Source of the DNA: Lithobates sylvaticus
Lineage: Eukaryota; Chordata; Amphibia; Anura; Ranidae
Assembly: GCA_028564925.1 (NCBI GenBank)
Contig: CM053034.1
Span: forward strand, 93,829,626-93,893,625
Reading direction: 5' to 3'
Length of the DNA: 64,000 nucleotides
Of the stretch, positions 54,210 through 64,000 are shown in pieces. A program made the position numbers and the translations under genes. Position 1 is the stretch's first letter. Every line of letters begins with the position of its first letter. The notes under the pieces were generated by a model. That model had not been told where the DNA came from and did no database searches. It worked only from the letters and a program-made list of their open reading frames with translations.

Positions 54210-54401
54210 ATGGGGTTGATTTACTAAAACTGGAGTGCAAAATCCTGGTGCAGCTGTGCATGATAGCCAGTCGGCTTCTAACTTCAGCTTGTTCGATTTA
54301 AGCTTTGACAAATAAACCTGGAAGCCATTGTTTTTTTTTTTTTTTTTGTGGATCTGTACCAGATTTTGCACACTCCAGTTTTAGTAAATAAACCCCCATG
54401 T
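54210..54401. mobile_element. MITE with CATGGGG...ACTAAAACTGGAGTG ends
   Basis: GATTTACTAAAACTGGAGTG at the left is mirrored by CACTCCAGTTTTAGTAAATA at the right, each next to GGGG or CCCC. A poly(T) run lies inside. Target duplication not assigned. Confidence 0.75.
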
Positions 54402-54836
54402 GTCTAACCTAAAGGTGCTTTGAAAGAGCATCATATTGTACATTTGTTTTGGGTTTTATTTTTTTGTGTTACCTACTTCAAAACTACTGAAATACATGGA
54501 ACAAAAACTACTGAACCCAGCAGGTTTGTTTATATCTCAACATTAACTGTCATTTTTTTTTATTTGGACTGTGTCTTCGTAATGTGTTATGTATTTATAC
54601 ATTTCTTGTTTTTATCTAATAGTTGAATGCTTACTACCACCCCCTGTTTTTATTGCTTGTTTCTTTGCAGCTTACACATAGCTATACACATTATACAATA
54701 TAGTTATACATATAGTCTTTGCAGCTTTCTGATATAAAGACCTCCACATGTAGAGAGATCGGGTCATGATTTCACTGGCTCTAGTTCACTCATATTATCT
54801 CGATGTTGAACTTTTCAGTGGATTGTTGGTCTAGGG

Positions 54837-55144
54837 CAGGGGTCTCCAAACTTTCTGAAGAAAGGGCCAGTTTATTGTCCATCAGACTTTAGAGGGGCCG
54901 AATTGTGGCCAGCGGGAGTGGAAATATTTCTGGCATCAGTGAGAGTAAACATCACCACATTTAATATTCTAGGGTGGAATAGTGCTCTATCCTTGGCATC
55001 ATAGGGAGAAATAGTGCCTTATTGGTGTCAGTGGGAGAAATGGTGCTCCATTGTTGGTGTCAGTTGGCAGTAGTTCCCCAAGGGCTGGATAGAAACAAGC
55101 AAAGGGCCACATCCTGCCCCTGTGCCACAGTTTGGAGACCACTG
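54837..55144. mobile_element. hAT-type element, second copy
   Basis: The ends are CAGGGGTCTCCAAACTTTC and, inverted, CAGTGGTCTCCAAACTGTG. The 8-bp flanks GTCTAGGG (54829-54836) and GTCTAAGG (55145-55152) match at seven positions. Same family as 25634-25959. Non-coding. Confidence 0.9.
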
Positions 55145-55328
55145 GTCTAAGGGCTCAAGATCAGTCTTGTGTTCAAATGGTATGAAAAATACTCCCTCAC
55201 CTGAACTAGGGTTAAAGTAAACCTTTCAAGCTTGGGCAATGAAAACTATTAAACATGCATGGGCAAAATGTACCTTTTAGTAAGACTTGTCAAAACTATC
55301 AGTAGGGCCTGAAATATAGGCAGCTTAA

Positions 55329-55740
55329 AGGAGAAGTCCAGCCAAAGCTCGTTTGGCTGGGCTTCTCTTATGAACCTGTTTTTAGCAGAGAGCGGACTGA
55401 AGTCTGCTCTCTGCTGACATCACCAATGTCAGTCCAGGCACCGCATCATCCCGACAATGGGAGTCTGAATCCGCCAGGTGCCTGGGCTGACACCTGTGTC
55501 AGCCTCTCAGCGAGCCGCTGAGAGCCCGAGACTGCTGCTCCCCGCCCCTCCCACAGCTCAGCGCTCCAGTGAGAGAACAAGAGCAGAGAGGAGAGCTGCC
55601 AATTGACTATCAGCAGCTCTCTGGGGGGCTGTGAGAACCGAGCAATCTGCGGTGTTTGGTCACTCGGTTCTCAGTGTAGAGGCACTGGGGGACAGATGCA
55701 GCATCGGACCCATGCTCTATCTACCTAGGTAAGTATGATG
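55329..55740 (+). mobile_element. AGGAGAAGTCC-type MITE, forward copy
   Basis: TTAA at 55325-55328 precedes AGGAGAAGTCCAGCC. The other end is near TACCTAGGTAAGTATGATGG. Opposite orientation to the copy at 39405-39842. Donor octamer at 55727-55734. The right TTAA was not found. Confidence 0.65.
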
Positions 55741-58700
55741 GCAAGTCATATGCAAATCTGACTCTTCCTGAAATAAGCTTGCCTCTGCCCTATGGCCTTG
55801 TTAGTTATTTTAGACCAAATTTATGTGATGATGCCTGTGTTGTAGGGTGTTACTCCACTTGTGGCTGAACCTCAAAGTATGGAAAACTTCAGCCTTTACC
55901 ATGGTTTATAAAATTCAGTAAATCCAATGCAATTGATACAGTTGGCTGCACTTTTGGTTGGAGACTAGTAGAGCCAGAACTGTCTACTAAGTGCATAATT
56001 TTACTGCCTATGTACAATTGTACATCCAAGCCTTAATGTGACAGGTGGTCTCACAGGCCAGTAGTAGGCAAGAGCTCAGGCCAAGCTCAACGTTTTTTAT
56101 AGGAAACCTTGATATTTGCAAGTTTCAGTTCAGCTTGTATCTTTGGATCTGGTGATTGTTTCAATAAAATCAGCTGTTGAAGTTGGCTTTTGACTATGCT
56201 TATTCAAACTTCACGTATCTTTTTTTTTTTTTTTTGTTTTTTGGTTTCTTATGCCCAGGTTGAAAATAATTTTACTTTAAAAAGTAACCACAGGCAGTAT
56301 TCAATTTGAACGGTGCTGTTGCTTTTGTGCACTAAACCTATGCCTGGAATGCATTTTAAGTGTACAACTATATCTCTGTATACCCTGTTTACCTAGTTCC
56401 AGATTCTTTACCGTTTCCATGCAGCGAAGTGGTATTTGTGATTTTTCAGACATTTTTGTGCTATACCCAGGTCAATACTGTAGATTTTGTTTTAGGAGAA
56501 GTCTTTGGTTTGATGTTTTCAGAATGTTTTAAATAGTGCTCAGTATTCATTAGTGTTTTCTTGGCAAAATATGTGACTGAACAGACACCCATATGAATGA
56601 ACCCTTAGTGGTCAGTGAGGCCCTAAATTGGGAAGCACTTCTGAAGAATGTTGCTGAACTGAAGAATGTAATTCCTGTCCAATGTACATGGGCTTAGTAT
56701 AGTGGACCAATCATCCACATACCTACTAGGTTATTTTTTGCTCTGCAACCAAGTACTTCAAAAGGAACGTGTTTGCTTAAATTAACTTGCTACCTGTAAA
56801 TTTTTATTATATCTGAATATTTCAATGCAGAAATCTGATTTGCAGAAAATTACTCAATTCAAGAATCCAAAAAGACATGATTTATGGATTCATTTTTTCA
56901 GATTTGATACATCTGCAATGGGAACATACCAGTTTGCCTGATTTCTGGTTTGATTTGCATGCTCCCACTTTCTACATCTGAATATAAAGAACTTCAAGGT
57001 CCTTTTCAAACCTTGCGCAAGTTGCTAATTAAATTATATTTTGAATTGATTGGGCTGGTGCACAAACAAACTTAAGATGTTAAAGGGTTTGCTCAAAGCA
57101 ATCTGTCATGAGCTAATTAAGAACATACAATTTGCAATCGAACGTGACCCAACTCGCACACAAGAACCACATCTTTAAAAGATCAATGTGTGTGAACTAA
57201 TCTGATATGAATGTGAGCCTGCATAGACTTTTTAAACAAAGTGAAGATGGCGGACCTTTCATTATCAACTACTCCAGCAGGTTGGAAAAACTCTTTAATC
57301 AAAAGTTAGATGATTGGGACTTTTCTCCTGATCTCCGTCAATGATTTCTTGCGGAGGGTTTTCTTGAATAAAAAAGATATTTGTAATAAAAAGCTAAAAA
57401 AAATAGAGTGCTTTCTACCTATTGCAGTGGCTCATGTTGGAGGGTCTGAGACAGGCACTTGATGCTCCTGTACATGCATTGCTCATACCTTGTGTTCAAT
57501 ATCTCAAAGAATATATCAAACATGAACATTCCACAAAAAGTGATCTTAGAATTTTTGATCTAAAACCATTATAAATAAAATAAAACTAAATTTGGTAAAT
57601 TTTTGAATTACAAGTTACACGGGTAACTTTAGAACAAACAATACTTAAAAAAAAAAAAAAAAGTTGGTCGACTGAAAGCAGCATCAGAAAACGGGCGCAA
57701 ACTACAGTTGCTCTGTAACATAGCAACCCGTGACACCTATCATGTTTTGTGTACCAGATCTTGGGTAAACCCAACATTTAAGATGTGTAAAATGCATAAT
57801 ATAAAACACAATTCGGTTATTTTACAGAAAGCATATATGCAATTTATTTAATCTTGTAGCAGGTATAATTTGCAGTCTATAGTCACTGAAATGCTGCATT
57901 ACTTGGCAAAGGTGTAATTACTGTATCAAACTATGCTTGTTATAGAATATATGACGCTTTTGACACATCAGTATAATATATGCATGGAGGTTGTATCTCT
58001 GTTTGAATAACTACTGATTTTTATAATAAAATAAATTAAACACCTGCAGAGTTGTGTGTTTTTTTGTTTTTTTTTCGTTTTGTTTTTTGTTGTTTAGCAT
58101 AATACCTTACCATGTGCAAGGAAGAAAAAAAAACACTCATTGGGTGATTGAAATCACACTGCCTTATTCACTAGACTAAGTGAATTTTCTCTTTGCAAGT
58201 TTAATTTTCCCTTAGGTAATGGGGTGAGTGGATGTATGACTGCGTTTTTGTGATTTCTATCATCCAGTCATATTCTAACAAATGCGTGTTTGTTTTTATT
58301 TATCTTATTTGCACATGATTGGGTATTCTTTTGTCAAGTGAATTTCCACTTTGTTTCACCTCGGTCGCCAAGATATGTGAAAATTTACTTTAGTAAATCA
58401 GAATTATGTTTTTATAGTTTGTTTTGCATTGATAATCCTATCTGTGCATTATTGCTCAGGCTGAATTTAAACCATAACATTACAGAAATGCTGCATTCTT
58501 CTGCATTTTGTTGTGCTATACTCCATTAAATGTGTGTGCTGCTGCATTTTTTTTATTTTAAAAAGGGTAAGACTTTCAGGATGTGCTTTTAAATGCAGCT
58601 GTTTTCTATCGCTATATTGTGAATCCAGCCTTGGAGCTTGAAATCCTTCCCACTGTGGTTTTGTATTCTGACAGAGGGGAGAATGCCTGTATTATCAGAA

Positions 58701-59153
58701 TACAAAGGTCAGTTTTGCCAACTATAGCCAGTGGCACTGATCATTCAGGAAAAACTTGACAGGCCGGTTGTATACAAGTTTATCGATTAGACAACCAGCC
58801 TGCCCATACATGAATCGAAGTTTGTCAGGTCCCTGCTGAACCAGACAAATTTTGATCCATGTATGATCCATGCTACAGACAAACCACATAATGTACTCCC
58901 TATTAGGGAGATATTGGTGTGGGGCTTGTAGGCACTGGAAGGTTTGTTAAAGATCTAAACTCTTGTAGGTTGCAAACTGTTGGGGTTTATAATTTTTCCA
59001 TCCTTTGTTGCATCTTAATGCTGCTGATGTCCTGCAGCCTCTTCGCATCCTGCCCCTTCCCAAATCAGAGTTGCTAAACCTCTCAAGTGAAATTTACAGA
59101 CAGAACACCAAAAATTTACAAACTGCACCAATTTATTAATAAATAAATAATAA

Positions 59154-59162
<9 letters not shown>
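55741..59162. other. Long stretch without a recognised gene
   Basis: Mostly AT-rich, apparently unique DNA with homopolymer runs near 56220, 57645 and 58540. A repeat fragment of the type described at 3075 occupies about 58640-58870. No exon was supported. Confidence 0.4.

Positions 59163-59224
<62 letters not shown>
59163..59224. repeat. (TA)n microsatellite
   Basis: About 31 TA dinucleotides. Confidence 0.95.
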
Positions 59225-59230
<6 letters not shown>

Positions 59231-60256
59231 TAACAGACAAAAATCATGAAATTTACTGACACCCACATGTTTCAGTGACAAAAAAAAAAAACATAAAATG
59301 GCACTTAAATTGGTTTTAAGTGTAAATATCAACGTTTAAGTTACAAGCATTTAGCTAGTGCAATTAGCAATGTGTTTGTTATATCAAAAGTCAAAAACCA
59401 TATTTCTCCATTTACATGAAGGTCACGTTAATGACCCTCCACTACATCAGAGTCTGCAGGATTCCCCTTACAGTGCAAGAGGAACTCGGATGTAAAGGGG
59501 AATGCCACAGACTTTGGTGTAAAGGAGAACTCGGATATAAGGTGGTCTCTGGTCACCAGAGCCCACCTTATATCAGAGTCCAGAGTTCCCACTTCCATCA
59601 GGGTCTGCAGTTGTTGCCCCTATATTTATCCTATGTTCTCCTCCCCACAGCTCACACACGTCTGACTCCTCCCATGACCCCTGTCACAGTGGCGTTCCCG
59701 CTCTTGACTCCTGTCCAGGCTGCCCCCTGAGAGACTGCAGACATGATACGAGACAAGAGATGGTCAGAGACTGCAGACAATGGAGGCAGGTGGACTGAGG
59801 TGAGGGGGGGGGGTATGGAGCTGAGTGGCTGGAGGAAAAGGGGGGACAGAGCTGGGGGAATAAAGCCAGGTGAAGAGGACGGTCTATCTCAACAACAGAT
59901 GGATCCCAGCTGCAGACACTTTTGATCTTCCGTCAGGAAAATAACATCCCTTCAGACCTGTCTTGGTGGCATAGAGCACAGAAGGTTGGAAGTGTTGATG
60001 CAGGGTTGTCATCCTGTGCCTGTTAGCCAGTCATGCTGCACACCTCATCATACCTATGTTTTTTGCACTGGCAGTGTTACAATTGGGAGCTAACAGCAGG
60101 ATTGCCCAGGCAGGATCATGCACTCCCCAGTCTCCCATGTAGTACAAGCTCTGTGGTGCTGTGCTCCTGAGTCCACTCCTGCCTCCTCTGGCCTTGCTGT
60201 AACTTTGTAAAAGGTGCCAATTATGTCGCCACGCCTGGGGCCAGCCGAGGAGCCTG
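59225..60256. other. Stretch without a recognised gene
   Basis: At 59410-59610 a sequence with repeated AACTCGGAT and an inverted ATATAAGGTGG/CCACCTTATAT pair (59534-59575) looks like a dispersed repeat. The remainder shows nothing I can name. Confidence 0.4.
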
Positions 60257-62945
60257 GCTGCTTTTCTTCAAATTCTTTATTTATATAAATAGAGTAGAGC
60301 ATCCATCAGTACAGAACAGTAAAGACTGAGAACCTTATCCCACATAAGATAAAGACAATCCAAAGTGACATAGAGACAAAAAACAAGTTATACAGATATC
60401 AAGAGTAAGATAAATAAAGTATCTTTTCTGACGACAAGAAAGTAACTATAGGAAATATTGCAGGTCTCACTCGAATGGATGTTCTACGGTAATATTCAAA
60501 AGGGAAAATTTTAAGAAACAGCATAAGAGATGCCTGTAGGCACCGGAAAGAAAGGGTCGGGAGCCAGGGTGATGGTGTGTATTTTATATATTAGCAAGAA
60601 GGGCAGGAAGACCTCAATCTCCAGAAAAGCTCTCCAAAAGTGTCTTGCCTTCGTCTGCATATACGAACATGTTCCAATAAGACCATGTCTTTAGTATATT
60701 GCTCTCGCCTGTTTTGGGCAGTAAGAACTAGATATTCCAGAGCATTGATGTTCCTGATTTTATTAAGCCACATAGCAATATAGGGGGGGGGGGGGGGGGG
60801 TAGGGTCTCTCCAACCCAAGGTAACGCAGGCCTTGGCATTAATCAGGTGACAAAGGACTGATGTCTTAAGAGGAATTTGTGAGCAGTGGAGCAAGAAGGT
60901 GGTGGGATCCTCCGGTATCGGGAAATCTGTAAATTGTTGGTAGATCTTTTGTACCGCCAACCAGTACTGTTTAAATCTTGGACAAGTCCAGAAGATGTGT
61001 AGCAAGGTCCCCTGTTCATCATGGCATCTCCAGCAACGATCCAAAGCCGCAAGAGAGTATTTAAAGAGAAATGATGGAGTAAGGTACCAGCGTATTAATA
61101 TTTTGTAATTCGCGTCTTGCACACGTGTGCAAATGGAGAATTTTAGAGCAAGGTGTATGATTCTCTGGCGTTGGGCAGGTGTAAAGGTTCTGTTGAGATC
61201 CCTCTCTCATTTGCTCAGGCCTGGCATAATATAATCCTCAGAGGGGGAGAGCAATAGCTTGTACATCTTAGAGGGAGGACGGGGGAAGAGGGTCATTATC
61301 TTCGCAGTAAGATTCAAACATGGTCAGCCAGCGTCAATAGTTCACCGGGGGTCCTAAGGTTATGAGAAAATGGAATAATTGCAGTGCTTGCAAGAGATTC
61401 AACCCAAACCGTCCACCTGACTGAGTCAATGTGGAGACCGAGGGCCAAGCATCAGAGCTCAAAGAATGGGAGGCTTGGAAGCAACCGCTCTCGAGAAGAC
61501 TCCAAACTCTGTGCCCGGAAGAAAGCTAGAGTTCCTGAGGATAGGAAATAATGGTGATGGAGTGGAGGAAAGCGGGGTGTGACTTAACAGAAGTCGGTAG
61601 GGCATCGTAACACCATGTTGCTCTTCTCAAGGGAACAGGACTGTACTGCTGCTTGATGGTTGTCCAGAGTTTAAGGTCTCAATGTCTACACCATCCATCA
61701 CCCTTCCAAGGTGAGCATCTTGGTAATATTTGAGTGCGTCTGGAACCACTACTCCTCCATGGAATTTAGGCAATGTCACGGGGTGTCTACATAGTATGGG
61801 TCGTTGATGGGTCCAAAAGATCCATAAGATTGGATAGAGAGATATGTGGGTTAGACAAAGAAAAAGCAGATCATCTGCATAAGTTTAGATTTTAGGGTTG
61901 AGATCATCCACCTGGAGTCCTGAGACATCGGGGTTTAGTCTAACTTTGTTCAGGAAGGGTTCCATTGAAAGGGCAAAAAGCAAGGGCGAAAGGGGGCAAC
62001 CCGGCCGGGTGCCATTTGATATGGTAAATTATTTTTAGAACACCCCATTTGCTTTGACAGAGGCTTGTGGGTCGGAGTATACACTGGAGATCCAGCGAAG
62101 CAGCTGGTCCCCAAAACCCATATGTCTCAGGACCGCAAAAACATAAAATCATCCTGTCAAAGGTCTTCTCAGCATCAGTATTGAGGAAGACGCAGGGGGA
62201 GCTACTCTGGTTAGCTAAGTGAACTAAATTTAGTACTTTAATGGTATTATCCCTCACTTCTCGTGCAGGAATAAAGCCTACTTGATCTAAGTGGACCAAC
62301 TGGGGCAACTGTGATTGAAGACGGAGGCAAGAAGCTTGGTAAAAAGCTTCAAATCCATGTTGAGCAACGAAATCAGTCCATAACTGCCACAGACAAAAGG
62401 GTCTTTACCTTCCTTTGGAATGACTGAAATATGGGCTAAATGGGTGGCCATGGGAAAAGCAGTGGACTGTCCCAGAGCATTGAAAACCTTGAGCATATGA
62501 GGACCCAGTAAGGGCAATAGGGTCTTGTAATACTAAATGGTAAAGCCATCTGGGCCAGGCGCTTTCCCGGGTTTGGCAATCTTTACAGCCATCTGTACTT
62601 CCTTGATCATAAGGGGAGTCTCTAAGGCGCTACAGACAGGGGATGGGAGAGAGGTGTGCTGAGGAGAGGTATTCTTCGATATCAGAAGGGGACGTAGGAG
62701 AATATGAGAAGTTGTACAAGGATGAGTAGAATTCCCCAAACTCCTGTGCAATATCCTTAGGAAGAGAAATTTTTTGTCCATTTGCCCTCCGTAAATTGGG
62801 TATATAAGAAGCCATACGTTGCTATCTAATGGCCATGGCCAGCAACTTACCACATTTATCCCCGGATTCATAAGACAGTTTCCTACAGGACTGCAGTGCC
62901 GCTTTGCATGCACAGTTTCAAGGTAGGCTCGCTGCCTCATTTTTC
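60257..62945 (-). pseudogene. L1/Tx1-type LINE ORF2, degraded and 5'-truncated
   Basis: Minus-strand pieces appear in the right order for reverse transcriptase: KIAKPGKAPGPDGFTI (near 62533), HISVIPKEGKDP...SLLNMD (near 62400), HLDQVGFIPAREVRDN (near 62280), LNTDAEKTFDRM (near 62160) and the catalytic TYADDLLFL (YADD at 61870-61881). The C-terminal RCWRCHDEQGTLLHIFWTCP segment follows near 61000. An in-frame TAG follows PDGFTI, and several frameshifts separate the pieces. The endonuclease domain is missing, so the copy is 5'-truncated near 62945. The 3' end is probably near 60257, where the minus strand reads TATAAATAAAGAATTTG. Confidence 0.88.
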
Positions 62946-63195
62946 ACAGGCGGCGATGTAACAGATATATGGACAGTCTATAAATTGCCTGAAATTTCCA
63001 AACTGAAAATTTACGGACAGTTGACAACAGTGGCCCAAATGCCCCTCAAGGATAACAGGCTGTATATTGTTTCAACAGGCATGTTTCCCATGGGTGCATT
63101 CATGTGGGTGATTAGCATATCTGTGGATTCCTGCTGCTAGAATGCCCAATGGAAAGCGGAATATCTGTCCACAGCAACTGATTGAGTGCTAGCTT
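62946..63195. other. Short unassigned stretch
   Basis: Between the LINE 5' truncation and the TTAA element. Nothing recognised. Confidence 0.4.
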
Positions 63196-63199
63196 TTAA

Positions 63200-64000
63200 C
63201 CACTTGCTTACTGGGCACTTAAACACCCTTCCTGCCCAGACCAATTTTCAGCTTTCGGTGCTCTCACACTTTGAATGACAATTACTCAGTCATGCAACAC
63301 TGAACCCAAATGAATTTTTTGTCCTTTTTTTCCCACAAATAGAGCTTTCTTTTGGTGGTATTTGATCACCTCTGGGTTTTTTATTTTTTGCGCTATAAAT
63401 GAAAAAATGAAAATTTTGAAAAAAAACACATTTTTATCTGTTTCTGTGATAAAATTTAGCAAATTATTAATTTTTCTTCATAAATTTTGGCCACAATTTA
63501 TACTGCCACATATCTTTGGTAAAAATAACCCAAATTAGTGGATATTATTTGGTCTTTGTGAAAGTTACAGACTCTACAAACTGTGGTGCGAATTATACAA
63601 AATTGATGACACCTGATGCACTGGTGACCAATCTCATTTCTTGTGACCCGAACAAGCCAGGAAAGTACAAATACCCCCCAAATGACCCCTTTTTTGAAAG
63701 TAGACATTCCAAGGTATTTAGTAAGAGGCATGGTGAGCTTTTTGATGTTGTCATTTTTTTCCCACAATTCTTTGCAAAATGAATTATTTTTTTATTTTTT
63801 ATTTTTTTCCACAAAATTGTCATTGTAATAGGTTATTTCTCTCACATGGCATCCGTATACCACAAATGACACCCCAAAATAAATTCTGCTACTCCTCCTG
63901 AGTATTACGATACCACATGTGTGGGACTTTTACACAGCCTGGCCACTTAGAGAGGCCCAACATGCAGGGAGCGCCATCACGTGTTCTATGAGCATAAATT
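63200..64000. mobile_element. TTAA/CCACTT-type element, runs off the window
   Basis: TTAA at 63196-63199 is followed by CCACTTGCTTACTGGGCACT. The 800 bp seen match 15329-16120 closely by eye. It lacks the minisatellite part because the window ends first. Non-coding as far as seen, though a minus-strand frame is shared with the other copy (see findings). Confidence 0.8.

Noticed and set aside
57240-57312. GAAGATGGCGGAC start context with a 22-codon frame (YY1-like motif)
   Set aside because: The frame stops after about 20 codons, with no CpG enrichment and no splice donor in a useful place; probably chance.

Overview
This is vertebrate nuclear DNA, most likely from an amphibian, and probably a ranid-type neobatrachian frog. 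That inference rests on a spliced tetraspanin gene very close to vertebrate CD151, combined with a dense load of TTAA-, TA- and 8-bp-target DNA transposon relics, DIRS, L2/CR1 and L1/Tx1 retroelements, and long (TA)n, (GT)n and poly(C) tracts. No bacterial-style genes, CRISPR arrays, tRNA or rRNA genes were seen.

The only host gene I can support is CD151 on the + strand. Seven coding exons (28233-28316, 30166-30357, 35695-35769, 42790-42894, 43038-43196, 46627-46713, 47659-47718) join in phase to a 253-residue protein, the same length as human CD151. It keeps the palmitoylation cysteines, the CCG and PDSCC motifs, the glycosylation sequon and a YxxL tail. The ATG exon is preceded by a splice acceptor, so at least one noncoding 5' exon lies upstream; I could not identify it or the promoter.

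Layout. 1-28222: upstream DNA, mostly repeats, including a TTAA element with an 88-bp palindrome (6481-6999), TA-type MITEs, a foldback element (about 14093-14645), a 2.7-kb TTAA element with an internal minisatellite and a chain of hairpins (15329-18060), an L2/CR1 tail (21600-22070), a broken DIRS element (about 23010-25235) and a hAT element (25634-25959). 28223-47718: CD151, its introns expanded by elements. 47719 to perhaps 51.4 kb: candidate 3' UTR region containing a MITE and a 1.6-kb Tc1 element. 51.4-64 kb: intergenic repeats, including a piggyBac-like MITE, two hAT elements, a degraded L1/Tx1-type LINE on the minus strand (about 60257-62945) and the start of another TTAA element at 63200.

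I found no clear new multi-gene system. The best leads are a GC-AG intron in CD151 with an out-of-frame GT donor 4 nt further on, a non-QRD integrin-contact motif (VRD) in CD151, a recurrent perfect splice-donor octamer inside many unrelated mobile elements, an element carrying a TCTCGCGAGA-centred palindrome, and a chain of consecutive hairpins with a CTCF-like core.
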